Both the position numbers and the translations under genes were made by a program. Shown here in pieces: positions 1 through 9,640 of a stretch of 64,000 nt of DNA. Source of the DNA: Erythrobacter sp. (GTDB lineage: Bacteria > Pseudomonadota > Alphaproteobacteria > Sphingomonadales > Sphingomonadaceae). Below the pieces are notes generated by a model, which searched no databases, was not told the origin of the DNA, and saw only the letters and a program-made list of their open reading frames with translations. Location of the stretch: contig NZ_CP050265.1 of assembly GCF_011765465.1 (NCBI RefSeq), positions 62,001-126,000 of the forward strand, given 5' to 3'. Numbering within the stretch: position 1 is the stretch's first letter; each line of letters begins with the position of its first letter.

Positions 1-1
1 C

Positions 2-502
2 CAACTGGTGAAGCAGGGCAATATCGCGCTCACCGAAATGGCCGAGGGCGCCTTCACCGTTCTGTCGGACGATTTTGGAGTGCTGCCGATCCGCGTGCCG
101 CACCGCGACGAATATTCGGAGACCGTGGGCTTCATCGTGATGACGCCCGATCGGCGCGCGCTCTACCTGCCCGACCTCGACAGCTGGGAGGAGTTCGAGA
201 GCGCCTCGGGCAGCAGCCTCGAACAGCTTGTCGCCGGGGTCGATTTCGCGCTGATCGACGCGACCTTCTGGGATGACGGGGAACTCGAAGGGCGCGACAT
301 GAGCGCAGTGCCGCACCCGCGGGTGAAGGCGGTGATCGAACGGCTCGCCCCGCTGCCCGCGACCGAGCGGGTCAAGGTCCACTTCATCCACATGAACCAC
401 ACCAACCCCTTGCGCGATCCGGCGAGCGCGGAAAGCCGCAAGGTGGAGGAGGCCGGCTTCGCTGTCGCTCGCCGGGGGATGCGGATGTGCCTTTCGGGGT
501 GA
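2..502 (+). CDS. PqqB-like MBL-fold hydrolase, C-terminal part
   Basis: The reading frame is open to the left edge, so only the last ~165 residues are present and the real start lies outside the window; the GTG at position 8 is probably internal. The stretch HFIHMNHTNP near the end is the late metal-ligand region seen in PqqB-type metallo-beta-lactamase-fold proteins, and ALIDATFWDD upstream fits the same fold. PqqB acts in pyrroloquinoline quinone formation, but stand-alone PqqB-like hydrolases of unknown substrate are common, and no pqq genes are visible here. The gene ends at 502 and abuts a convergent gene at 503. Confidence 0.7.
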   Translation, partial: QLVKQGNIALTEMAEGAFTVLSDDFGVLPIRVPHRDEYSETVGFIVMTPDRRALYLPDLDSWEEFESASGSSLEQLVAGVDFALIDATFWDDGELEGRDMSAVPHPRVKAVIERLAPLPATERVKVHFIHMNHTNPLRDPASAESRKVEEAGFAVARRGMRMCLSG

Positions 503-2308
503 TCAGGCCGCCTTCATCGCGGCAAGGTCGCTGCGGCGGGCGATTTCCCCGGCGGTGAAGCGGCGCGCGGCCTCGGCCACTTCGCGCCCCCTGTGCCAGT
601 CGAGCAGCTGCATCGTCTCGGGTATCGGCGGGACCAGCAGCGCATCGGCGCTGTCGAGCGCGGCGCGGACCGCGCTTTCCGAGGCGACCACCATCGAGCG
701 CGACATGATCTCGACGAGGCTCGGGAAAGCGCGCTCGGGCCGCCGCCGCAGGATGAGGTCGCGCGCCAGCCGCCCCGGGCTGCGCACGTCGCCATAGCGC
801 GCCTCGATCCGCCACGCCGCCCCGGCATCGGCGCGCAGCGCGACCACCACGTTCGGCCCCGTCTTCGCCGCGCGCATGATCTCGACCGGCACGTTGTCGA
901 GCACGCCCCCGTCGACCAGCACCTCGCCTTCCTCGGTGACGAAAGGCGGCAGGATCGTCGGCAGCGAGCCCGAGGCGCGCACGGCTTCCCATAGCGGCCC
1001 GCGGCGGTGGACATGGACCGCGTTGGTCGAAAGATTGGTCGACACCGCGAAAAAGCCGGTCGGCAGGTCGGCGATGTCTCCGGCCGGATAGCGGCGACGC
1101 AGTTCCTCGTCGAAGACCCGCGCATCGAGAAAGGAATGGACCGGCAGCGTCACCCGCTTCATCGCCCGGCGCGCGATGAACATCTCCTCCATCTGCACCA
1201 CCACCTCGTCGGGCGTCAGCCCCTGCGCGAGCGCGCCCGCCATCGCCGCCCCGGCGCTGGTCCCGCCGTAGAAATCGATCGGGATGCTGTTTTCGATGAG
1301 CGCCTGCATCACCCCGAGATGCGCGCAGCCCAATGCCCCGCCGCCGGCCAGCACGATGCCGTTCGCCCGCCCCGCCATGAACCGCGCGAGCCGGGCAATG
1401 CCCGCCTCCTCGTCGAGCGCGACGTGGTGGTGGAGCTTGACCGGGCGCGGATCGAGCCAGCGCGCCGTGCCCGCGATCGCCTCGCCCGCGCGCTCGCGCC
1501 AGAGCAGCAGCGTCCGGTCCTGTTCGAAGAAACGGGGGAGGGCGTAGTCTTCGAGCGCGGACAGGGAGGTGTCCGTTCCGGCAAGCGGGGCGAGGAGCAA
1601 CAGGTCGTCGGCATTGCGCGCGATCGCGCGGTCCCACGCCTCTTCGCCCTCGGCGACGAGCAGCACCCGCGCGGCGCTCGCTTCGACTCCGGCGATCCAG
1701 TCGCCGAAGGCTTCGCTCGCCGGGTCGAGCCCATCGGGCCGGTCGGCGGCGCGCACCAGCCGGATATCGTCGTGGCGCGACAAGTGCTCTGCGAGGCGGT
1801 CGGCCAGCCCTTCGGGTATCGCGCTCCCGCCTGCGGGCAGCAGCGCGACGACCCTTCCGGGGCGCGCGGGCATAGCGGCAGACCCGGCCGTGCTGCGGGC
1901 GAGGCGGCGGGCGATCTCGGCAAGGATGGTGTCGGCGATCTCGCGGTGCTCTGCCGAAACCGCGTCATAGGCCGTGCGGGTGAGAGCGAAGACCGTGCTG
2001 TCGCGGCTTGCGCGGACATCGGCGGTGCGCGTGCCGCCGGCGAAGAAGGCGAGTTCGCCGACCGGCTCGCCCGGCTCGATCTCGGCCACCACGCGCCCAT
2101 CGGGGAGCATCACGTGAAACCGCCCGGTGGCGACGATGTAGAGCGTGTCGGCGGTCTCGCCGTGCCGGACGAGCAATTCGCCGCCCCGCACCGCCTCGAT
2201 CCGCGCCGCCGCGCGCAGCGCCCCGAGAGCGGCCTCGCCCAGCCCCGCGAAAGCCTCCACCTGCGCGAAATCGCCCGCCGTCCCTGACCTAGATCCATCA
2301 CTCGCCAC
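503..2308 (-). CDS. cNMP-binding domain / patatin-like phospholipase
   Basis: 601 residues. Residues ~15-135 look like a cyclic-nucleotide-binding beta-roll (GELLVRHGETADTLYIVATG, then EPVGELAFFAG). Residues ~318-490 are a patatin domain: glycine-rich oxyanion loop GGGALG (322-327), nucleophile motif GTSAG (Ser351) and the catalytic Asp in DGG (about 466). The order matches bacterial NTE/RssA-type lipid acyl hydrolases in which a regulatory cNMP domain precedes the lipase. It is probably a membrane-associated phospholipase/lysophospholipase gated by a small ligand; ligand and substrate are inferred. Start taken at a GTG preceded by AGGGG; no better ATG exists in frame. Divergent from the thiC riboswitch. 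Confidence 0.85.
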   Translation of the reverse strand: MASDGSRSGTAGDFAQVEAFAGLGEAALGALRAAARIEAVRGGELLVRHGETADTLYIVATGRFHVMLPDGRVVAEIEPGEPVGELAFFAGGTRTADVRASRDSTVFALTRTAYDAVSAEHREIADTILAEIARRLARSTAGSAAMPARPGRVVALLPAGGSAIPEGLADRLAEHLSRHDDIRLVRAADRPDGLDPASEAFGDWIAGVEASAARVLLVAEGEEAWDRAIARNADDLLLLAPLAGTDTSLSALEDYALPRFFEQDRTLLLWRERAGEAIAGTARWLDPRPVKLHHHVALDEEAGIARLARFMAGRANGIVLAGGGALGCAHLGVMQALIENSIPIDFYGGTSAGAAMAGALAQGLTPDEVVVQMEEMFIARRAMKRVTLPVHSFLDARVFDEELRRRYPAGDIADLPTGFFAVSTNLSTNAVHVHRRGPLWEAVRASGSLPTILPPFVTEEGEVLVDGGVLDNVPVEIMRAAKTGPNVVVALRADAGAAWRIEARYGDVRSPGRLARDLILRRRPERAFPSLVEIMSRSMVVASESAVRAALDSADALLVPPIPETMQLLDWHRGREVAEAARRFTAGEIARRSDLAAMKAA

Positions 2309-2435
2309 GCATTGATCCCCTGGCTAGCGACCCCGCCTCATGCCTAGCCCAAGGACGGCCCGGCGCAAATGCTTGGAATCGGTCGCGCGGCGCGTTACAA
2401 GGTTCGCACCCCGGGGAGCCAGCACGTCGCCGCCG

Positions 2436-2530
2436 CAGATCGGTGGGGACGCATGGGCTGAGAGGTGTGGGTATGCTCCACACGACCCGTCGAACCTGAA
2501 CCGACTAGCATCGGCGGAGGGAGTGGTCTG
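2436..2530 (+). promoter_or_regulatory. TPP riboswitch (THI element)
   Basis: The conserved TPP aptamer pieces are present in order: a GGGG-containing 5' segment, GCTGAGA (2457-2463), ACCC (2485-2488), GAACCTGAA (2492-2500) and the 3' part ending GGCGGAGGGAG. P1 can be drawn as 2436-2441 pairing with 2525-2530 (six pairs, one G-U). It lies about 50 nt before thiC and is expected to repress it when thiamine pyrophosphate is abundant. No clear intrinsic terminator separates it from the gene, and the thiC RBS follows closely, so control of translation initiation is the likelier mode. Confidence 0.95.
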
Positions 2531-2535
2531 GTTGA

Positions 2536-4458
<1,923 letters not shown>

Positions 4459-4481
4459 AGGCGGAATAGGGCCTGAGGGGG

Positions 4482-4508
4482 CCCGGCGGGGCTGACGCCC
4501 CTGCCGGG
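4482..4508 (+). terminator. GC-rich hairpin after thiC
   Basis: An eleven-pair stem with one bulged T (4502) and a TGAC loop lies 24 nt after the thiC stop. There is no T-run, so it is either a weak intrinsic terminator or an mRNA-stabilising hairpin. Confidence 0.4.
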
Positions 4509-4534
4509 TCCGGCCCCGCCGGGGAGCGCGCGCC

Positions 4535-4915
4535 ATGATCCGCATCACCTATTGCCTCCACCGCCTGCCGGGCATGAGCCGCGAGGCGTTCCAGCGCTAC
4601 TGGCGCGAGACCCACGCCCCGCTTGTCGCCGCGGCGAGCGAGGCGCTCGGCATTCGCCGCTATGTCCAGCAGCATACGCTGACCAGCGAGATGGCCCGCC
4701 GCTTCGCCAGCGCGCAGGGCATCCCCAACGGCGAGGGCGAGGACTATGACGGCATCGCGGAAATCTGGTTCGACAGCGAGGCCGCGCTCGCCCGCGTCGG
4801 AGAGACCGAGGAAGGCCGCCGCCACGCCGCGATCCTCGCCGCGGACGAGGCGAAGTTCATCGACTTTTCGCGCAGCCGCTATTTCTTCAGCGCGGCGAAC
4901 GAGGTGATCGTGTAA
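4535..4915 (+). CDS. EthD-domain protein
   Basis: 126-residue single-domain protein. The opening MIRITYCLHRLPGMSREAFQ followed by YWRETHAPL is the EthD signature (small dimeric alpha/beta-barrel ferredoxin-like fold); the later GIAEIWFDSEAAL completes it. EthD was first linked to ethyl tert-butyl ether degradation, but most members have no known reaction and may be small monooxygenase- or isomerase-like proteins. No pathway neighbour points to a substrate. It starts 76 nt after thiC. Confidence 0.8.
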   Translation: MIRITYCLHRLPGMSREAFQRYWRETHAPLVAAASEALGIRRYVQQHTLTSEMARRFASAQGIPNGEGEDYDGIAEIWFDSEAALARVGETEEGRRHAAILAADEAKFIDFSRSRYFFSAANEVIV

Positions 4916-4940
4916 GGTCCGCCGCCGCAGGGAGGGACGT

Positions 4941-5615
4941 ATGAGAGCATCGCGTATCACCGGACGGGTTTTCGGCTTCGCGGGGGCCGGAGCGGCGCTC
5001 GCCGCCTGTGCGGGCGAGAGCGACCCTGCCCCGCCACCCGCGCCGCTCGACGAGGCGGCGGTCGCCGCGCGCTCCGCCCCTATCGCGCAAGGCTTCGCCG
5101 CCGACCTCAAGACGCAGCTCACAAGCGCGCTTCAAGCGGGCGGACCGAAGAACGCGGTCAGCGTGTGCCAGCAGGTCGCCCCCGCGCTGGCCGAGGCGGC
5201 GTCCGAGCAAAGCGGCGCCGAAGTCCGCCGCATCGCCGCGCGCAACCGCAACCCGGCCGGCGGCGTGCCGGGCGAAATGCAGGCGCAATACGACGAACTC
5301 GCCGCGCAGCCGATCGCGGACGGAGCCCCCGCGCGCCGCATCTGGCGCGCCGAGGACGGGCGGGTCCATTTCATGAGCGCCATCCCCATGGCCGAACAGC
5401 CCTGCTCGACCTGCCACGGCAAGGACATCGACCCGGACCTCAAGGCCCATATCGAGAGCCTCTATCCCGAGGACGCCGCGACCGGCTTCGCCCCCGGAGA
5501 CCTGCGCGGCGCGTTGCTGATCACGTGGCCCGCGGGCAGCTTTGGCGCGGAAGGGGCCGGGGCAGGGGCCAAGGCGGGGGCCAAGGCAGGGGCCAAGGCG
5601 GGGGAAGGCGCATGA
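4941..5615 (+). CDS. DUF3365 (Tll0287-like) haem-binding lipoprotein
   Basis: 224 residues with a lipobox (LAAC, Cys23) and a single c-type haem motif CSTCH at about residues 154-158, placed as in the DUF3365/Tll0287 sensor-like family. Expected in the periplasm, anchored to a membrane; the role is probably redox or ligand sensing, not proven. The last ~20 residues are an AGAKAGAKAG-type repeat encoded by tandem GGGGCCAAGGC units and look added onto the domain. Its stop overlaps the next start (ATGA at 5612-5615), so the two lipoproteins are translationally coupled. Confidence 0.75.
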   Translation: MRASRITGRVFGFAGAGAALAACAGESDPAPPPAPLDEAAVAARSAPIAQGFAADLKTQLTSALQAGGPKNAVSVCQQVAPALAEAASEQSGAEVRRIAARNRNPAGGVPGEMQAQYDELAAQPIADGAPARRIWRAEDGRVHFMSAIPMAEQPCSTCHGKDIDPDLKAHIESLYPEDAATGFAPGDLRGALLITWPAGSFGAEGAGAGAKAGAKAGAKAGEGA

Positions 5616-6148
5616 GGCCCGGCAGGCGCATCCCCGCGCTCCTCGCCGCGCTTGTCGCGCCCTTCGCGCTCATGGCCTGCGCGAGCCTGCCGGACGAGGG
5701 CTTCGACCCCGTCCCCCGCGCCGAAGCGCCCTATTTCGACCCGCTGGTGTTCTTCGCCGGGACAAGCACCGGGCGCGGCGAATTGTCCAAAGTCTTCTCC
5801 GGCACGGTTGCCGTGCAGGTCGAGAGCACCGGGCGACTGCTGCGCCCCGGCGTGATGGAACTGGTGCAGGTCGTCACCGAAGGCGACAAGGAGCCGCGCA
5901 CCCGCCGCTGGGAAATCCGTGAAGTGGGGGAGGGCCGCTGGGAGGGCACCTTGACCGACGCGGACGGGCCGGTCGAGCTCTATGCCAAGGGCAACCTCTT
6001 GACGATCCAGTACCGCATGGACGGCAATTACGACGTGACCCAGCGGCTGACCTTGGCCCCGGACGGGCGGAGCGCCTACAACGAGCTGAAGGTGGAGTTG
6101 TTGGGGGCGACGGTGGCGGTGCTGGCGGAGCGGATTGTGAAGGGGTGA
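5612..6148 (+). CDS. DUF3833-family lipoprotein
   Basis: 178 residues starting at the ATG inside the ATGA overlap with the previous gene. Lipobox LMAC (Cys23) predicts a lipoprotein. The body (FFAGTSTGRGEL, RRWEIREVGEGRWEGTL, ELKVELLGATVAVLAERI) follows the lipocalin-like DUF3833 pattern. Function is unknown; coupling to the haem lipoprotein suggests a shared envelope role. An in-frame extension upstream runs through the preceding gene and is rejected. Confidence 0.75.
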   Translation: MRPGRRIPALLAALVAPFALMACASLPDEGFDPVPRAEAPYFDPLVFFAGTSTGRGELSKVFSGTVAVQVESTGRLLRPGVMELVQVVTEGDKEPRTRRWEIREVGEGRWEGTLTDADGPVELYAKGNLLTIQYRMDGNYDVTQRLTLAPDGRSAYNELKVELLGATVAVLAERIVKG

Positions 6149-6161
6149 GCGTTCTCTTTAG

Positions 6162-6356
6162 CCCCCTCCTTCCCAAGGAGGGGGTTGGAGGTGGTTGCTC
6201 GCTTTACGACGCGTCCGCCCGCCACGCTTTCAAAGCCCGAACCCGTCCGACCCGCAAGCATCCGCCGCGCTTCCCCGTGGCGGCGGACCCACCACCCCGC
6301 TGCGACTAGGCTCGCTACGCTCCCCAAGTCTCGCTGCCCCTCCTCCGGGAGGAGGG
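6162..6356. repeat. Pair of short palindromes filling the gap
   Basis: The 301-base gap 6149-6449 holds no convincing gene. A perfect 10-bp stem with a CCC loop lies at 6162-6171/6175-6184 (CCCCCTCCTT arm), directly after the lipoprotein gene. A second palindrome of the same CCCTCCTC type lies at 6338-6346/6348-6356. Between them are TTGGAGGTGG and CCACCACCCC, roughly complementary, so the whole 195-bp segment could fold as an inverted-repeat unit. It looks like a non-coding repeat; the first hairpin may also end transcription of the lipoprotein pair. Confidence 0.5.
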
Positions 6357-6449
6357 AAGGTCAAGGTGCTGGCGAAAGAGACTACAATCATCCGGGGCGC
6401 TACTGCCACCTCGTCGCTCAAGATGGGCTAAGACTCCTGCTGTCTTGCA

Positions 6450-7205
6450 CTAGCCCGCTCTGGGCTTCGCCATCTCCAAGATACCGTCTTTCAGTCTAAT
6501 CAGATTTTTGGCATCCCAGAATTCGCCTTTGATCTTTCGAGAAACTGCATGTGTTTTTGGGTGGATGAACATCCGATTGAATGGGCTTTTCCCATGCCAA
6601 GGATCTAACCCTGAAGCATAAGCCCGAACCATGACGTTCGCGAATACGTCAGCTGCTTGTAAGGGCGGTAAAGCCTGATCGTCGCCGAATGCTATAGAAC
6701 CCAGCATCGATTTTTCGCCTTTCCAATGCTTCTTGGTCTTGGACCATATCGAAAGAAAGCGGCTCGAGGTCTTTTCGCTATCGTCGATCCAAAATCCAAG
6801 CGATTCCGATATTTCCTCGCTAGCCATATAATCGAAAGATAGTCTCAATATCCTTCGAAATAGAAACTCTTCTGGCTTTAGCTTCTTTTTTGCGTCCTTG
6901 AGGGTGTTACGATATTCACCAGCATTTATCGCTGAGAATATTCCGCAGTCAATCTCATCTCGTATTATGTCCATGAATTCGCTAAGGATGTCTAAGCGAT
7001 CTTCGTAGGAGTGTGACAATTCACGGTATTCCCCTTCACCCGCCAGAAAGTCCGAAGTGTGGAGTACGCTCATTCCATGTTCATCCAACTTGTCACACCA
7101 TCTCTGGCTAAATTTTTCCCAAGCGTAATCCGAGGATATAAAACCAGCTAAACAGATAAAGCCGTTCTTGCCAAAGGTGTCGCTATCGTCTGTGAACACG
7201 TGCAT
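6450..7205 (-). CDS. DUF3800-domain protein
   Basis: 251 residues, ATG at 7205. The N-terminal FTDDSDTFG with GFICLAGF and the late ALPPLQAADVFANVMVRAYA fit DUF3800, a predicted RNase-H-like fold with acidic residues that may bind metal. Function is unproven; family members are often found in mobile or defence-related contexts. The DNA is clearly AT-richer than both neighbours and uses codons rare in this window (AAT, ATA, AGA, TTA), which points to recent acquisition. It sits between a palindromic gap and a repeat-rich area. Confidence 0.75.
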   Translation of the reverse strand: MHVFTDDSDTFGKNGFICLAGFISSDYAWEKFSQRWCDKLDEHGMSVLHTSDFLAGEGEYRELSHSYEDRLDILSEFMDIIRDEIDCGIFSAINAGEYRNTLKDAKKKLKPEEFLFRRILRLSFDYMASEEISESLGFWIDDSEKTSSRFLSIWSKTKKHWKGEKSMLGSIAFGDDQALPPLQAADVFANVMVRAYASGLDPWHGKSPFNRMFIHPKTHAVSRKIKGEFWDAKNLIRLKDGILEMAKPRAG

Positions 7206-7344
7206 GAAATCAGCCTTCGAACGCTGTAGAGAACAGGAGCGAAGGTTTCTAATGCACTTTTTCTGAGATTGCCGCGAGACCTTATGAAATGCGATGAGCT
7301 AATCTCTCCTTTCCTACACCCCCACCCCAAGTCATCCTCCCCGG

Positions 7345-7998
7345 ATGCCCCACAAGACGCCGGCCCTCCGCTCCGCCTCGCGCTCGTCCGCGACCCCCTC
7401 CACAAAGCGCAAGACCCGTGTCGACGGGTGGACCCTCGCCACGCAGGCCGCCTTCCTGCGCGCGCTTTCGGCGACGCATTCGGTCTCCGAGGCCGCGCGC
7501 TCGGTCGGCAAGTCGCGCCAGTCGGCCTATCGCCTGCGCTCGCGATTGAAGGGCCAGCCCTTCGATCTCGCGTGGGAGGTTGCCTTTCACCATTCCTATG
7601 ACGTGCTCGCTCATGCCGCGCTCGACCGCGCGCTGAACGGGGTCGAGGTGCCGGTGTTCTTCCAGGGCGAGCAGGTCGGCTCCTATCGCAGGTATGACGA
7701 GCGGCTGACGGTCGCGCTGCTGAATCGCGTCACGCTCGGCGGCAATCCGAGATACGGGCGGCTCGGCCCCATGGCCGAACGCCACGCGCGCGATTTCGAG
7801 GCGCTGCTGAAAAGGATCGAGAAAGGCGAGAGCGTCGAGACCGGCGCGGCCAGCCCTGAGGACCCGGGCGAGCTTGAGGCGATCCGGCGTTTTGCCGCCG
7901 ACGGGCTGGAAAGGGCCGCACTCCCCTGTCCGTCCGCCCCCACGGATGCCGAGATTATGGCGCTATTACAGGAATATGCGCGGGATGAGGAAAGGTGA
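7345..7998 (+). CDS. HTH-containing hypothetical protein
   Basis: 217 residues. Residues ~28-70 (LATQAAFLRALSATHSVSEA, then ARSVGKSRQSAYRLRSRL) form a clear helix-turn-helix resembling homeodomain-like or terminase-small-subunit DNA-binding regions. The rest is charged and helical with no family recognised. Codon use matches the chromosome, unlike the preceding DUF3800 gene. Probably a DNA-binding protein; target unknown. The start is the first ATG after a 139-bp gap and has no strong RBS, so a downstream start is possible. Confidence 0.6.
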   Translation: MPHKTPALRSASRSSATPSTKRKTRVDGWTLATQAAFLRALSATHSVSEAARSVGKSRQSAYRLRSRLKGQPFDLAWEVAFHHSYDVLAHAALDRALNGVEVPVFFQGEQVGSYRRYDERLTVALLNRVTLGGNPRYGRLGPMAERHARDFEALLKRIEKGESVETGAASPEDPGELEAIRRFAADGLERAALPCPSAPTDAEIMALLQEYARDEER

Positions 7999-8031
7999 CA
8001 GGGTGTAAACTTCGTAAACTTCTTTTTTTGC

Positions 8032-8125
8032 GTGAGCCCATCCGGGCGCACGTCCTCGGTGCTGTTTCGCGCTTCGCGCGAGCACCTGCGGCTCGGCCGC
8101 GTGGCCTCGCGGTCGCGGCGCGACC
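8032..8125 (-). repeat. GGAT-loop palindromic repeat, copy R1
   Basis: Read on the minus strand: stem-loop I at 8125-8111 (GGTCGC/GCGACC), then GCGAGG, a middle hairpin closed by 8058-8063/8081-8086, then CCGAGGAC, then stem-loop II at 8051-8032 with loop GGAT (+ strand ATCC 8040-8043) and an A-rich tail. Stem II has eight positions with one mismatch. The order matches copies R2 and R4, in the opposite orientation to R2. Confidence 0.75.
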
Positions 8126-8195
8126 GTTCTTGCGCGACTATGCGGGGCCTTGTGCGCCCGGTTCTTCCGCAACCGGGCGAGGGCAGATCTGGTCC

Positions 8196-8285
8196 GACGC
8201 CGCAGGCGTCGCAAGGGCGACCGCCCGCCCGCAGCGCCGCAAGGCGCGAGGACATCGCAGCCCGGATGGGCTGCGCAAACAAAAA
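8196..8285 (+). repeat. GGAT-loop palindromic repeat, copy R2
   Basis: Stem-loop I GACGCC/GGCGTC with loop GCA (8196-8210), then GCAAGG (8211-8216), a middle hairpin GCGCC-GCAA-GGCGC (8234-8247), GCGAGGAC, then stem-loop II CGCAGCCC-GGAT-GGGCTGCG (8256-8275), perfect over 8 bp, and an A-rich tail. Stems differ in sequence from R1 and R4 but pair equally well. Confidence 0.8.
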
Positions 8286-8288
8286 CGC

Positions 8289-8335
8289 GGGAACAGCACC
8301 GAGGACGCCCGCGCGGATGCGCGGGCATGAAACAA
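8289..8335 (+). repeat. GGAT-loop repeat, 3' module only, copy R3
   Basis: Only the right half is present: GGAACAGCACCGAGGAC, then stem-loop II GCCCGCGC-GGAT-GCGCGGGC (8307-8326, perfect 8 bp), then an A-rich tail. The segment ACAGCACCGAGGAC is identical to the corresponding part of R1. With R1 and R2 it fills most of the gene-free stretch 7999-8562; the rest of that gap (8336-8562) holds only the leader of the cold-shock gene. Confidence 0.7.
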
Positions 8336-8562
8336 AGACTCCGATTAGGAGAATCCGCCAGTCCGTGCTACACACTCCCCGCTGACGTCGGAATTTGCGA
8401 CGGACTTCGTATTTTGACTCGCCGCCTGGCCGCGCTTTCATGCGCCTAAGTCCCCCGGCGTAAACCAGACGACGACTTCCTTTCCCCTGAACGATTTGAC
8501 GCACGACCCGGGGGCAATGTCGCCCTCGGTGCAACACTAACGTTCTTCGAAAGGAACGACTT

Positions 8563-8775
8563 ATGGCCAAGACCGGCACCGTGAAATTCTTCAACACCGA
8601 CAAGGGCTACGGCTTCATCCAGCCCGACGACGGCAGCTCGGACAGCTTCGTCCACATCACCGCGGTCCATGCCGCCGGGATGCAGACCTTGGATCGCGAC
8701 CAGCGCCTCAACTACGAGGTCGAAACCGGTCGCAACGGCAAGGAAAGCGCCGTCAACCTCGTCGCGGCGGACTGA
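8563..8775 (+). CDS. Cold-shock protein, CspA family
   Basis: 70 residues, one cold-shock domain with RNP1-like KGYGFIQPDD and RNP2-like SFVHI. Binds single-stranded nucleic acid and acts as an RNA chaperone in the cytoplasm. RBS AAGGAA at 8551-8556. The long gene-free upstream stretch is compatible with the long 5' leader usual for csp genes, but no cold-box could be defined. Confidence 0.95.
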   Translation: MAKTGTVKFFNTDKGYGFIQPDDGSSDSFVHITAVHAAGMQTLDRDQRLNYEVETGRNGKESAVNLVAAD

Positions 8776-8880
8776 CGCGAAGGGCCCGGCGCGCGGCGGC
8801 CTTCCGGCAAGGAAGGCTCGCCGCGCGCCCCCTCTTCCCAGCGCCCTTTTTCGCCCGACCAACCGACAGGAGGCCCCCCG

Positions 8881-9105
8881 ATGGCCCAGACCTACGAATT
8901 CTATCTCGAACGCGCCGAAGCCGCCGCCGAAGCGGCGAAGAAGGCCAAGCTCGCCAATGTGCGCGATCGCGAACTGCGCTCCGAAAAGACCTGGCGCGGG
9001 CTTGCCGAACAGGCCCGCAAGACCGCGCTCGAACGCGAAAAGGCCGACGCCGAACGCGCCGCCCGCCGCGAAGCCGAGGCGGCCGAAGCGGCTTCGGGCG
9101 AATAG
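8881..9105 (+). CDS. Small helical hypothetical protein
   Basis: 74 residues, almost entirely charged Ala/Glu/Lys/Arg heptad-like sequence (YEFYLERAEAAAEAAKKAKL) that predicts one long helix or coiled coil. No family recognised. AGGAGG lies 7 nt before the ATG, strongly supporting translation. The position between a cold-shock gene and a ribosome hibernation gene suggests a stress-related role, as inference only. Confidence 0.6.
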   Translation: MAQTYEFYLERAEAAAEAAKKAKLANVRDRELRSEKTWRGLAEQARKTALEREKADAERAARREAEAAEAASGE

Positions 9106-9201
9106 GCTCTCGCAATCCCCGGTTCACTCCCCAGCTTGTATGGTGGCGCTGTCCTTGAGTAGGATGAGCGTTGAAAGAGAAGAAGAGAGGAGAAAGCCGC
9201 G

Positions 9202-9546
9202 ATGCAGTTCCAGTTCAACACCAACAGCTCGGTCATGGGGACCGAAAACGTCGCGGAGCGGATCGAGGCGGCGGTGCGCCAGAAGCTCGCCCGCTACGAG
9301 GACCGCCTGACCCGGGTCGAGGTCCATGTCGCCGACGACAACGGGGCCAAGCACGGCGCCGACGACAAGCACTGCACGATCGAGGCCCGCCCGCGCGGCG
9401 GCAAGCCGATCGGCGTGACGGCGAAGGCGAGCAAGGTCGACGATGCCGCGCGCAAGGCCGCGAACACGCTCGCCCAGCGGCTCGATCGCCATTTCGGCAA
9501 GGGCGAAAAGCACAAGCACGACGCGCGCCCCGACAAGGTGATGTGA
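9202..9546 (+). CDS. Ribosome hibernation factor, HPF/RaiA family
   Basis: 114 residues matching the short sigma-54-modulation/HPF fold: beta-alpha-beta with RIEAAVRQKLARYEDRLTRV and later AARKAANTLAQRLDRH. Such proteins bind the 30S decoding centre and inactivate ribosomes in stationary phase or stress. It lacks the C-terminal dimerisation domain of long HPF, so it is a short form. RBS GAGAGGAG precedes the ATG. Confidence 0.85.
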   Translation: MQFQFNTNSSVMGTENVAERIEAAVRQKLARYEDRLTRVEVHVADDNGAKHGADDKHCTIEARPRGGKPIGVTAKASKVDDAARKAANTLAQRLDRHFGKGEKHKHDARPDKVM

Positions 9547-9640
9547 GCGCGCGTCCCGCGGGGCCCGCAATCCGGCCCGCACGTGCCTCAGGCGCGGCGG
9601 GCCGTCAGGCCTGCGCCGGAATCCATGTTATGGTCGGGCC

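Noticed and set aside
5165..5611. Long N-terminal extension of the DUF3833 lipoprotein
   Set aside because: It runs through the upstream haem lipoprotein in another frame; the ATGA overlap start gives a proper signal peptide and lipobox.
8032..8335. CRISPR array
   Set aside because: The repeats are inverted relative to each other, of unequal length and internally palindromic, without regular spacers.
7999..8562. Several ORFs of 65-306 residues across the repeat cluster
   Set aside because: They are open only because the repeats are GC-rich; they cross both repeat orientations and show no protein-like composition or RBS.
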